A stretch of DNA of 64,000 bases, taken from assembly GCA_037383845.1 (NCBI GenBank), contig JARRON010000013.1:51946-115945 (forward strand), in the 5' to 3' direction. Origin of the DNA: JARRON01 sp037383845. Lineage in GTDB: Bacteria; Pseudomonadota; Gammaproteobacteria; Steroidobacterales; XN24. Position numbers and translations under genes: made by a program. Below are positions 28,345 through 37,042 of the stretch, piece by piece. How positions within the stretch are numbered: position 1 is the first letter of the stretch; each line of letters begins with the position of its first letter. Under the pieces are notes generated by a model. The model saw only the letters and a list, made by a program, of their open reading frames with translations. It searched no databases and was not told the origin of the DNA.

Positions 28345-29700
28345 CTAGGAGACAGCGGCGTCCGCCGCTTCCGCCAGGCGTTGAAGCGCCGGAGAGATCT
28401 CCACCGGGTACTGCCCGGCCGGCTCCATGGACCGCAGCGCCGCGGGCAGGCTCGCAAGCGCGCCTGCGGCCCTGGCCCGGGCGGTTTCCAGGGACAGGTC
28501 CTCGTCGCAACGGCGCCCGTTGTCCATCACCGGGACCAGCAGCGGCCGGCCCTGCCCGGCTGCGGGCGCCTCGTCCGCCGGCGCGATACGATCGCCGGCA
28601 AGGCGGCCGTCGGGTCCGGTGCGCCGCCAGACCTGCTTGGCGCAGGGCCAGGTGGCCTTGCCCGGCGAGCGCTTGCGGCGGGGGGAGCCCTCGTAGCTCT
28701 GAAGCTTGTAAGCGAAGTCGATGGAGGGCGCATCCCCGGAGGTGTCCAGGTTCGTGCCCACGCCGAAGCCTGCCGCCGGAACGTCTCCGGCGACGATCCG
28801 CCGGATCTTGTGCTCATCCAGGTTGCCTGACAGGAAGACCCCCACGTCCGGGGAGCCGCCGGCATCCAGCATGCGCCGGATACGCCGGGCGCCCGCGGCA
28901 AGGTCGCCGCTGTCCAGCCGCACGGCGGACACCCCCGGCCGGCCGGAGGCCTTCAGCGCCCGGTCCAGCTCGATGACCCGCCGGACCGCCGTTTCCACGT
29001 CGTAGGTGTCGATCAGCAGCACCAGCCCCTCGGGACGGGCCCGGGCGAAGGCGGCGAACGCTTCTTCCTCTGACTCGTGGGCCTGGACGTAGCTGTGGGC
29101 CATGGTGCCGTAGAGGGGAATGCCGAAACGCTGGCCGGCCAGTACCGTGGCCGTTCCATCGAAACCCGCCAGGTAGGCGGCCCGGGCGGCGAACAGGGCG
29201 GCATGGGCTTCGTGGGCCCGCCGCATACCGAAATCCACCAGGGTCCGGCCGTCGGCGGCGAGCACGCATCTGGCCGCCTTGGACGCGATGAGGGTCTGGA
29301 AATGGACAATGTTCATCAGCCGGCTTTCCACCAGCTGGGCTTCCGGCAGGGGCGCCCGCACCCGGAGCACGGGCTCGTCGGCGAAGAACACCGTGCCCTC
29401 GGGCATGGCCCACAGGTCTCCGGTGAAGCGGAAATCCGCCAGCCAGTCGATGAAATCCGGCGGGAAACGGCCCGACTCCGCCAGCCACTCCAGCTCCGCA
29501 GCACTGAATTCCAGGTTCTCGAGGAACTCGACGGCCTGGGCGAGCCCGGCGGCTACCAGGAAGTTGCGGTTCTCCGGCAGGCGGCGCGTGAACAGCTCGA
29601 AGACCGCGGGACCGAACATGCGCTCCCGGCGATAGGCATCCAGCATGGTGAGCTGATAAAGGTCTGTAAGCAGCGGGCTGGAGGCGACGTCCGGCCTCAT
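28345..29700 (-). CDS. pncB: Nicotinate phosphoribosyltransferase
   Basis: Makes nicotinate mononucleotide from nicotinate, PRPP and ATP in the Preiss-Handler NAD salvage route (451 aa). N-terminal TDLYQLTMLDAYRRE and FELFTRRLPENRNFLVAAGL, the phosphorylation-site region around DFGMRRAHE, GTMAHSYVQAHE, and the PRPP/phosphate-binding FLSGNLDEHKI and GFGVGTNL are all intact. The ATG overlaps the pncA stop by four bases, so the two salvage steps are coupled. Confidence 0.95.
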   Translation of the reverse strand: MRPDVASSPLLTDLYQLTMLDAYRRERMFGPAVFELFTRRLPENRNFLVAAGLAQAVEFLENLEFSAAELEWLAESGRFPPDFIDWLADFRFTGDLWAMPEGTVFFADEPVLRVRAPLPEAQLVESRLMNIVHFQTLIASKAARCVLAADGRTLVDFGMRRAHEAHAALFAARAAYLAGFDGTATVLAGQRFGIPLYGTMAHSYVQAHESEEEAFAAFARARPEGLVLLIDTYDVETAVRRVIELDRALKASGRPGVSAVRLDSGDLAAGARRIRRMLDAGGSPDVGVFLSGNLDEHKIRRIVAGDVPAAGFGVGTNLDTSGDAPSIDFAYKLQSYEGSPRRKRSPGKATWPCAKQVWRRTGPDGRLAGDRIAPADEAPAAGQGRPLLVPVMDNGRRCDEDLSLETARARAAGALASLPAALRSMEPAGQYPVEISPALQRLAEAADAAVS

Positions 29701-30296
29701 GCGGACACCGACGGCTCCAGCGCGTCGGTGATACGGGCGCCGGCGTCCTTCATCTCCTTCATCGCCCGCTCGCCGTCATCCAGGTGCACATTCACAGCCC
29801 GCACGGCCGGCTCGACGACCCAGGCCTCCAGGCCCGACTGGCGGGCGTCCAGCACCGTGGCGCGGACGCAGTAATCGGTGGCAAGTCCTCCGACGAAGAC
29901 CCGCTTCACCCCCAGCGCCGACAGCCGGTCCGCCAGGCCGGTGCCCTGGAACCCGGAGTAAGCCTCTTCGTCCTCCGTGGTGGCCTTGGAAATCACTTCA
30001 GCAGAAGCGGGCATCTCCAGGTCATCGGCGAAGGCCGCCCCCGGTGTCGAGGCAATGCAGTGGGGAGGCCAGGGCCCGCCCCGGGCCTCGAAGGAGCAGT
30101 GATTTGCCGGGTGCCAGTCCCGGGTGAAGAAAATGGGCAGTCCGGCGGCCTCGAAATCGGCGATCCAGCGGTTCAGCACTGCCACCACCGCGTCCCCGTC
30201 GGGCACGCCCAGGGCACCGCCCGGGAGAAAATCGTTCTGGACGTCGACCACGATCAGCGCATCGCCCGGGCCGACGTCAGTATGGGTTTCGTACAT
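29697..30296 (-). CDS. pncA: Nicotinamidase (isochorismatase-like cysteine hydrolase)
   Basis: Converts nicotinamide to nicotinate and ammonia (199 aa). The catalytic triad is visible: Asp in VDVQNDFLPGGAL, Lys in ISKATTEDEEAYSGF and Cys in GGLATDYCVRAT. The metal-binding DWHPANHCSF segment is also present. It feeds pncB directly; the overlap of start and stop codons supports one transcript. Some family members hydrolyse pyrazinamide, but the partner gene makes nicotinamide the natural substrate. Confidence 0.95.
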   Translation of the reverse strand: MYETHTDVGPGDALIVVDVQNDFLPGGALGVPDGDAVVAVLNRWIADFEAAGLPIFFTRDWHPANHCSFEARGGPWPPHCIASTPGAAFADDLEMPASAEVISKATTEDEEAYSGFQGTGLADRLSALGVKRVFVGGLATDYCVRATVLDARQSGLEAWVVEPAVRAVNVHLDDGERAMKEMKDAGARITDALEPSVSA

Positions 30297-30373
30297 CAGG
30301 CAACACCTGCGATCAGGCCTTGCCCGAGAATAGCAGCGCCGCGGCGGGGCCAGCGTCAGGGTGTGCCGCAGGC

Positions 30374-31837
30374 TCAGGCGGACGCGGGGGTGGCTCCGGA
30401 TTCAAGCGCCTCCGCCCGCTCGGCGATCTGCCGGGTCATGGTGTCGAAGATGAGGCCGTGGAAAGGCGCCAGGGGATACCAGTACAGCAGGCCCCAGACA
30501 CCGGCCGGGTGCCAGTAGGCCGTCGCCGTCACCCGCGTGCCTTCCTCTTCGGGCTCAATCACGAACTCCAGGATGCCCGCACCGGGGGCCTTCATCCCGA
30601 ACAGCAGCGTCAGGCGGCGCTTCTCTTCCAGGCCGATGACGTGCCAGGAATCCACCGCGTCGCCGATCCGCAGGTTTTCCGGGTCCCGCCGACCATGGTT
30701 CAGCCCTGGGCCACCCACCAGCCAGTCGCCAAGCTCCCTGAGGGTCCAGAGGAAGTCCAGGCTGAAATACCGGTTGTCGCCACCGAGGCTGGAAACGACT
30801 TTCCATACCGCGTCCGGCGAGGCGTCCGCTACTGCCGTGCCGGTGGCCTGCTTGGCGTAGTAGCCGTAGTCCTGCCGGTAGTTGCGGTACATGAGGGAGC
30901 CTTCCACCCAGCGGGCGGAGACAGCGTTCATGCGCTCCGCTTCCAGGGCCACCTCCACCGCCTGGCGGTAAGTCAGCAGCTTCTGGGGCACGAGCTTCCT
31001 CAGGGGTCCCGGGTCGGCCGGTATGTCGTGACGGAGGCCGGCGATCAGCGCGGAAGCGACGGGCTTGGGAACGCTGGTCACCAGCCCGAGCCAGTACGAG
31101 GACAGGGTGGGCGTCAGGACAGGTACCCGGATGATGCGGGGATTCTTGCCCACTATCTCGCCGAAGATGCGCATCAGGTCTTCGTAGGACAGCATCTCCG
31201 GACCCGCGGCGTCGTAGATGTTGCCGGCGGACTGCTCCAGCTCCGGCAGGCGCACCAGGTACTCCAGGAGGTTGGCCAGGGCGATGGGCGGACTCTTCGC
31301 CGTGACCCACCGGGGCGCGACCATCACCGGGAGGTTGTTCACCAGGTCCCGGATGACTTCGAAGGCTGCCGAGCCCGGGCCTACGATGATGCCGGCCCGG
31401 ACCTCGGTCACGGGAACCGAGCCGGCACGCAGCCGGTCCCCGGACTCCTGGCGGGACACCAGGTGTTCGGAAGTCGCGTCCGAGGGCTTCAGCCCACCCA
31501 GGTAGACGATGCGGCGCACGCCGGCCTGTGCCGCCGCCTTCGCGAAGTTCTCCGCGCACTCCAGGTCGATACGCCGGAAGTCACTGCCTGCCGCCATGGA
31601 GTGAATGAGATAGTAGGCAGTATCCACGCCCTCCAGGGCAGGCAGCAGGGTCTCCGGTTTCAGGGCGTCCGCCTCAACCTTGTCCACCCCTTCCCAGTCC
31701 AGCCGCTCCAGCTGGGCCAGGTCCCTCGCCGCCGCACGGACCGGGATGCCCTCCGACAGGAGGCGGGGGACCAGGTAGCCGCCGATATAGCCGGTGGCAC
31801 CAATAACGAAACGAAGTCCGGGACGGGGAGTCGCCAA
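30374..31837 (-). CDS. SDR-family NAD(P)-binding protein fused to DUF2867 domain
   Basis: A 487-residue two-domain protein. The N-terminal half is an atypical SDR (FVIGATGYIGGYLVPRL, then YLIHSMAAG and YLGGLKPS). The C-terminal ~150 residues match DUF2867, a START/SRPBCC-like domain (KQATGTAVADASPDAVWKVV, then RLTLLFGMKAPGAGILEF). A TTG start at 31837, eight bases after GGAG and 20 bases after the previous stop, gives the family N-terminus; upstream codons in frame lie inside the preceding gene. Third gene of a DCC/DUF393, NDUFA9-like, SDR-DUF2867 operon. Function unknown. Confidence 0.85.
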   Translation of the reverse strand: MATPRPGLRFVIGATGYIGGYLVPRLLSEGIPVRAAARDLAQLERLDWEGVDKVEADALKPETLLPALEGVDTAYYLIHSMAAGSDFRRIDLECAENFAKAAAQAGVRRIVYLGGLKPSDATSEHLVSRQESGDRLRAGSVPVTEVRAGIIVGPGSAAFEVIRDLVNNLPVMVAPRWVTAKSPPIALANLLEYLVRLPELEQSAGNIYDAAGPEMLSYEDLMRIFGEIVGKNPRIIRVPVLTPTLSSYWLGLVTSVPKPVASALIAGLRHDIPADPGPLRKLVPQKLLTYRQAVEVALEAERMNAVSARWVEGSLMYRNYRQDYGYYAKQATGTAVADASPDAVWKVVSSLGGDNRYFSLDFLWTLRELGDWLVGGPGLNHGRRDPENLRIGDAVDSWHVIGLEEKRRLTLLFGMKAPGAGILEFVIEPEEEGTRVTATAYWHPAGVWGLLYWYPLAPFHGLIFDTMTRQIAERAEALESGATPASA

Positions 31838-31856
31838 CTGATTCTCCAGCGGCCCG

Positions 31857-32783
31857 TCAGCGTCGGGCGAGGTAGCCAAGCGCGGCCGGCGTGAAGCGCA
31901 CCGGCCGGATGCCGAGGGTCTGGAACGCCTCTGAGCCGTCGGCCACGTTGCCTTCCAGCAACATGGTGAGCTGGTCCCGGGTAACCGGGAACCACTCGTA
32001 GCGGTCAAACACGGCGCCGGCGGCCTTCAGCGCCCAGGCAGGCGCCGGCAGCTTGATCTTTCTCTTGCCGACGACCCGGGAGAGGGTGTCGATGATCTCC
32101 CGCCAGGTGACCCGGTCCGGACCGCCCAGGGGGTAGGTCTTGCCGTAGGTGGCAGGTTCATCCAGGCAGCGCACGAAACACTGGGCCACGTCCTCCACGA
32201 ACACCGGCGTCAGCTCGAACTCCCCGGCACCGGTGGGCAGCATCCCCTCGTGGAACAGGGGGGCGGGAACGGGCGCGAGAATCATCTCCTCGGTGAGCTG
32301 GCTGCAGAACTCCATCCGGCCCCGCGGGTCGCCGAAGACCACCGACGGCCGGAAGATGGTGTAGTCCAGGTCCGTGGAGCGCAGGTATTCCTCGGCGCGG
32401 AACTTGGTGCTCGCATAGGGCACCCCGTCGGGCTTCACCCCGTTGGCACTCATGAGAACGAATCGGCCCACGCCGGCCGACCGGGCGGCGTCGATGGCGC
32501 GCACGGCCCCCTCGTAGTGCATCTTCTCGAACGTAACGCCCTGCTCGGGGAACTCGCGAAGCAGGCCGATGTTGTAAATGGCCGCGTCACACCCTTCCAT
32601 GCAGGTGGCGACGGCGGCTCCATCCTCCACGTCCCCGTGGACGATCTCGCACTTGTCCGCAAAGCGAAGCTTGGACTCGCTGCCGGATCGCACCAGGACC
32701 CGCGGAGTGTGGCCGGCGGCCACCAGGGCATCGACGATGTAGCTGCCGACGAAGCCGGTACCGCCGAGGATCGCGACTTTCAT
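31857..32783 (-). CDS. Complex I NDUFA9-like NAD(P)-binding protein
   Basis: A 308-residue atypical SDR. AILGGTGFVGSYIVDAL binds the dinucleotide, followed by RVLVRSGSE; later come MSANGVKPDGVPYASTKFRAE and FRPSVVFGDPRG. The family includes the NDUFA9 accessory subunit of complex I and many bacterial proteins of unknown activity. The ATG at 32783 overlaps the previous stop (ATGA). Middle gene of the three-gene operon. Confidence 0.87.
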   Translation of the reverse strand: MKVAILGGTGFVGSYIVDALVAAGHTPRVLVRSGSESKLRFADKCEIVHGDVEDGAAVATCMEGCDAAIYNIGLLREFPEQGVTFEKMHYEGAVRAIDAARSAGVGRFVLMSANGVKPDGVPYASTKFRAEEYLRSTDLDYTIFRPSVVFGDPRGRMEFCSQLTEEMILAPVPAPLFHEGMLPTGAGEFELTPVFVEDVAQCFVRCLDEPATYGKTYPLGGPDRVTWREIIDTLSRVVGKRKIKLPAPAWALKAAGAVFDRYEWFPVTRDQLTMLLEGNVADGSEAFQTLGIRPVRFTPAALGYLARR

Positions 32784-33166
32784 GGCTTGACCTCCCTGGC
32801 CGGGAGCGGGCATCCGCCCTCGGCGCAACGTTTCGTGAACCGTCCGCGACTGTGCCAGCGGTAGCCCCGGTCGAAAAGGCCCGCCAGCCCCAGGCCGCGG
32901 ATCGCGCGGGACACCTGGCGCCATGCCGGGAGATCGTCCCAGAGGGCCAGGAAGGCATGGCCGCCCTCTACGAGGCGGCCGCGACGGTCCCGGACGTGCA
33001 GTGACTCCATGGCCCGGGCGAAGTCCACGCCGTCACCCTCCAGGGCGAAGGGTTCCTCCATCAGGTCTACCCAGCGGATCCGACGGGCCCAGTCCAGCCT
33101 CCGCCAGTGGTTCACCCCTCGGGCGCAGACCGGACAGCCCCCATCGTAGTACATCGTTGTCCTCAT
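32780..33166 (-). CDS. Thiol-disulfide oxidoreductase DCC family (DUF393) protein
   Basis: A 128-residue protein of the DCC/DUF393 family, predicted thioredoxin-like. The CPVC redox motif sits at YYDGGCPVCARGVNHW near the N-terminus, and the family's RxxRW-like region is present as ARRIRWVDLM. Two more cysteines occur near the C-terminus (RCAEGGCPL). The ATG at 33166 (MRTTMYYDG), after GAAAGG, is chosen; the second Met is possible. First gene of its operon, divergent from ubiE about 96 bases away. Confidence 0.88.
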   Translation of the reverse strand: MRTTMYYDGGCPVCARGVNHWRRLDWARRIRWVDLMEEPFALEGDGVDFARAMESLHVRDRRGRLVEGGHAFLALWDDLPAWRQVSRAIRGLGLAGLFDRGYRWHSRGRFTKRCAEGGCPLPAREVKP

Positions 33167-33262
33167 AACCTTTCGGTTCGCCCGCGCCCGCGCCCGCGGA
33201 TTCGGCGTCTTGCCGCGCCGCGCGGGCTTTGCGTATCGTTTGCGCCCCAACCGGAGCCGCCC

Positions 33263-33985
33263 GTGACCGACCTCTCCCGAACCTTCGGCACCCAGGAAGT
33301 GGACCCCCGCGAGCGCGAGGCGCTGGTGCGGGACGTGTTTCGCCGCGTGGCGCGCCGCTACGACCTCATGAACGACCTCATGAGCATGGGCATCCACCGG
33401 CTGTGGAAGCGCTCGCTGGCCTGGGCGGTGGATCCGCGCCCAGGCCAGGTCATCGTGGACCTCGCCGGCGGCACGGGCGACGTCGCGCAGAGACTGGCCG
33501 GACACGACAGGACGGTCATCGTCGTGGATCCCAGCGTCGAGATGATGGCCGCCGGGCGGGACAGCCGTTTCCACGGTCTGAAGTGGGTGGCGGGAACAGC
33601 CGAGGCGATGCCCCTGCCGGACGCCAGCGTGGATGCGGTCACCATCGCCTTCGGCATCCGTAACGTCACCCGCATGGAAGACGCCTTCGCCGAGATCCTG
33701 CGGGTGCTGAAGCCCGGCGGGCGGCTGCTGTGCCTGGAATTTTCCACGGTCCGGGGGCCCATGGCGGGCCCGTATGCCCTGTACAACCGGTTCGTCATAC
33801 CGCCCCTCGGCGGGCTCGTGTCCCGGGACAAGGCCGCCTATCGCTATCTCATCGAGTCCATTCGCCGGTTCCCCGACCAGGAGGAAATGAAGGGGCTGAT
33901 GGAGCAGGCAGGTTTTTCGGACGTGTGGTACCGCAACTTCAGCTTCGGCATCGCGTGCCTGCACGTGGGCACCCGCCCGGCGTGA
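33263..33985 (+). CDS. ubiE: Demethylmenaquinone/2-methoxy-6-polyprenyl-1,4-benzoquinol methyltransferase
   Basis: SAM-dependent C-methyltransferase (240 aa) that acts late in both ubiquinone and menaquinone synthesis. N-terminal FRRVARRYDLMNDLMSMG, SAM motif VDLAGGTGDVAQRLAG, FGIRNVTRMEDAF and the LKPGGRLLCLEFST stretch are diagnostic. It starts at a GTG (33263) and its stop overlaps the menE start (GTGA), so menaquinone is a likely use. Whether a second ubiE-like gene exists for ubiquinone elsewhere is unknown. Confidence 0.95.
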   Translation: MTDLSRTFGTQEVDPREREALVRDVFRRVARRYDLMNDLMSMGIHRLWKRSLAWAVDPRPGQVIVDLAGGTGDVAQRLAGHDRTVIVVDPSVEMMAAGRDSRFHGLKWVAGTAEAMPLPDASVDAVTIAFGIRNVTRMEDAFAEILRVLKPGGRLLCLEFSTVRGPMAGPYALYNRFVIPPLGGLVSRDKAAYRYLIESIRRFPDQEEMKGLMEQAGFSDVWYRNFSFGIACLHVGTRPA

Positions 33986-35270
33986 GCCTGTCACCGGCCC
34001 AGGTGCTGGCCGGCAGCCTGGCCAACGCCCCCGGCCTGAGCTGGCCCGGCGGCGCCATGGACCGCGGCGCCCTTTGCAGGGACGTGGCGGGCCTGGCCTC
34101 CGCGATCCGGGCGGCCTGCCCGACGGGAAGCATCGTGGGCATCTTCTCCCGGTCGCGCTTGCGTATCGCCCTGGGAGTGCTGGCCGCTGACTGGGCCGGC
34201 CGGACCGCCCTGCCCCTGGACCCGGCGGGCGTCGGCGCCCGGACCGCCCTGGAACGGGCCGCCCCCGGTATTGTCGTCAGCGACGCGGGCCTGTCAGGAC
34301 CTGAGCGTGTGCCTGTGCTTTCGTTCGACGACCGGGGAACGCCGGCGATCCCCTGCGCGGGCAGCGGCAACCTGGTCGTCGCGACCAGCGGGGCCACCGG
34401 CGTTCCCCGACTGGTGAGGCTCGACGCCGCGTCCATGGCCGCCCAGGCGGAGGCCAGTGCCCGGGTTCTTCCCTCCCTCGCTCCGGGCGCGGCCTGGCTG
34501 GTTTGCATGCCCATGACCAGTATCGGCGCGCTGGCCGCCCTATGGCGGACCTTCCGGGCCGGTGCCGGACTTGCCGTGCTGGAGAGCTTCGATCCGCCCG
34601 CGGCGGCAAGCCTGATGCGCGCCGGCGCGACCCACGTGTCCGTGGTGCCGGCCATGCTCGCATCCCTGGTCGGGCAGTTCGCTTCCGTACCCGGAGGTCT
34701 GGCCTGCGTGCTGGCCGGCGGCGGTCCTCTCTCCCGGGCGGCGGCGGACCAGGCCCTGGAAGCCCGCTGGCCCCTGTGGACGGGCTGGGGCATGACCGAG
34801 ACCGCTTCCCACGTCGCCGCCGGCCCGGTGGACCGGGACTGGGAGCCGGGCATCGCCGGTCGCCCGCTTCCCGGGATCTCGATCCGGCAGGACCCGGCGA
34901 CGGGCCGGCTGCGGGTGGCCGGGCCCACGCTCATGCGGGGCTACCTGGGGCAGGAGGATCCGGCGGGGCTTGAGCCGGACGGAAGCCTGCTCACCTCCGA
35001 TGCGGGCGAGATCACGGCCGACGGGCGGCTCCGGATCCTGGGCCGGGCCGACCAGGTCATCGTCACCGGTGGGGTGAACGTGCACCCCGAGGCCGTGGAG
35101 GCCCTGCTGGCGGACTGCCCGGGGCTGGGCGATGCGGCGGTGGCGGGCATATCGGACCCGGACTGGGGCCAGCGGCTGCTGGCGCTGTACACCGGGGCCT
35201 GCGGGCCGGAACAGGCGGATGCGCACGCCCGGCGACACTGGTCCGCCCGGGGGCTCCCTTCTGCGCTGCG
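33982..35270 (+). pseudogene. menE: o-Succinylbenzoate--CoA ligase, 3' end lost
   Basis: Adenylate-forming ligase that activates o-succinylbenzoate with CoA. GTG start overlaps ubiE. Recognisable: the P-loop VVATSGATGVPRLVRL (A3), WTGWGMTETAS (A5), LTSDAGEI (A7), LGRADQVIVTGGVNVHPEAVE (A8) and DPDWGQRLLAL. Homology stops near residue 427, before the expected PxxxxGK segment with the catalytic lysine (A10). No stop follows: the frame enters the antisense strand of menC and stays open to 36159, 725 codons in all. The gene appears joined tail to tail with a truncated menC by a deletion. As it stands, the adenylation step should be impaired. Confidence 0.8.
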
Positions 35271-36156
35271 CGTGCCAGAGGCCCACGGCGGTTTCCACGC
35301 TGCTGGTCACCACGCTTTCGGCGCCCGGCCTGGCGGCGAGGCCCAGCACGGCGCCGGGGCCGCCCACGACCATGGGTTTCAGGACCTGCCGCCGGACCGG
35401 GAGAGGCGCATCCTGCGGCCACTGCCCGAGCGACTCGTCAAGGGCCACGGCGAAGTTCGCCCGGGCCTGCAGGTCGGCCAGCGCGGCGGCATCCGCATCG
35501 GAAGCGGGCTCTTCCACGGCCTCCAGAGGCAGGCCGTTCATCCTCGCCCACGCCTCCCGGGCCCCGGCCAGGTCCCAGCCGCGGTTGACATCCAGCCGCC
35601 AGGACTCACCGCCGGATCCTGCCGCCGCCTGCTCCAGGGCAGCCAGTTCCTCCGCCCGGGGCCGGGTGGCCAGCTTCAGCTTCACTACGCTGAAACCCGC
35701 CTCCCGGGCGGCAGCCAGCCGCTCAGGCAGGCCGTCGTCCAGGGCGCCGCCGAACGCGTTCACCGCCACGGTGCCCGGCGCCGCCGGGGCCAGGTAGCGG
35801 TACAGGGGCAGGCCGGCGCGGCGGGCCAGCAGGTCCAGCAGGGCGCCCTCCACGCCGAAACGCGCCGCCGGCGTGTCCCGGCCCGGGCAGGCAGACAGGG
35901 CGGCGTCCGCGGTCATGCCGGGCAGCCGCTCCACGGCGGCCTGCAGTGCGGCGGCAGCCTTGCTCCCGGACTCCGTGCCCGCCCCCGGCAGGGGTGCGCA
36001 CTCGCCCCAGCCGGTCGCGCCCCCGGCGTCCCGGGCCCGGATGATCCAGCCGGTGCGCCGGGTGGTCGTGCCGCGAGCGCTTTTCCACGGCCGGGCAAAA
36101 GCCACGGCGTAAGGGCGCAGCTCGAGGGAGACGAGTTTCGGCGCCGCTTCAGCCAC
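35262..36156 (-). pseudogene. menC: o-Succinylbenzoate synthase, 3' end lost
   Basis: Enolase-superfamily dehydratase that makes o-succinylbenzoate from SHCHC. It starts at a GTG (36156) overlapping the menA stop by eight bases. Features kept: WGECAPLPG, ARFGVEGALLDLLAR, VVKLKLATR with the catalytic Lys, the metal ligands in RLDVNRGWD, VEEPASD and ALDESLG, and the second Lys in VLKPMVVGG. After SSVETAVGLWHA the normal C-terminus is gone and the frame runs into antisense menE, with no stop until 34540. All catalytic residues are present, but the final barrel-capping segment (roughly 30-40 residues) is replaced by unrelated sequence, so activity is doubtful. Confidence 0.78.
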
Positions 36157-37036
36157 TGAGAGCCGCGGCGACCAGGCCCGCGCCGTACAGCCCGGCGAAA
36201 GCCAGCTCGTATCGGGCCGTGTCACCCAGCAGGACGTTGAACTCCGGGCCGGGCGGCTCCACGGCGAACCTTCGCACCAGGATGCCGGCCCAGGGCAGCA
36301 GCACCAGCACCGGCAGCCAGGCGGGGTCGCCGGCAGAGATGAAGGCGACCGCGGCCACCACCGGCGCCAGCATCAGCACCGCGTAGAGCACCCGGCTGGG
36401 CGGGCGGCCGAAGACCACCGCGAAGGTGCGCCTGCCCGCCTCGGCGTCGTGCTCCAGGTCCCGGTAGTTGTTGACCACCAGCACGGCGGCCGCGGGCAGG
36501 CCGAAGACCGCCCCGGCGGCCAGGGCGGTGCCGGTCAGCTCCCCTGCATGGAGGTAGTAGGTGCCGCACACCGCGGCGAGGCCGAAGAACACCCAGACGA
36601 ACACCTCCCCCCATGGACTGTAGGCAATGGGCCGGGGCCCGCCGCTGTAGGCCCACGCGCAGGCGAGGCTGGCAATGCCCACCACCAGGATCGGCCAGCC
36701 GCCCAGCCAGACCAGCCAGAGCCCGACCGCCGCAGCCGCTGCGAAGACCGCGATTGCGGCCTGTCGCACGGCTGCGGGGGCTAGCCAGCCTTCAGCGGTG
36801 GCGCGAGCCGGCCCGAGGCGCTTGCCCGGATCGTCTGCGCCCCGCTCGAAATCGGCGACGTCGTTGTGGAGATTGGTCCCGGCCTGGATCAGCAGCGCGG
36901 CCACGCCTGCGGCCACCAGGACCGCCAGGGAAGCATTCCCCTGCTCGCGCCAGGCCAGGGCAGTGCCGACCAGCACCGGCGCGATGGCCACCGGCAGCGT
37001 GCGGGGGCGGACGGCAGCCAGCCAGTGGCGGAACAT
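36149..37036 (-). CDS. menA: 1,4-Dihydroxy-2-naphthoate polyprenyltransferase
   Basis: Integral membrane UbiA-family prenyltransferase (295 aa) that attaches the polyprenyl tail to DHNA. The two Asp-rich motifs are NLHNDVADFERGADD (near 55-70) and VVNNYRDLEHDAEAGRRT (near 188-205). About eight or nine hydrophobic helices alternate with short loops, as in the family. The N-terminal WLAAVRPRTLPVAIAPVL is typical of MenA. It lies six bases after menB and overlaps menC. Confidence 0.95.
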   Translation of the reverse strand: MFRHWLAAVRPRTLPVAIAPVLVGTALAWREQGNASLAVLVAAGVAALLIQAGTNLHNDVADFERGADDPGKRLGPARATAEGWLAPAAVRQAAIAVFAAAAAVGLWLVWLGGWPILVVGIASLACAWAYSGGPRPIAYSPWGEVFVWVFFGLAAVCGTYYLHAGELTGTALAAGAVFGLPAAAVLVVNNYRDLEHDAEAGRRTFAVVFGRPPSRVLYAVLMLAPVVAAVAFISAGDPAWLPVLVLLPWAGILVRRFAVEPPGPEFNVLLGDTARYELAFAGLYGAGLVAAALSG

Positions 37037-37042
37037 CGAGTC

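Noticed and set aside
33730..36159. A single 809-codon plus-strand protein
   Set aside because: It is ubiE-antiphase sequence, then menE, then antisense menC. The second half has no protein similarity, only the reverse strand of menC.
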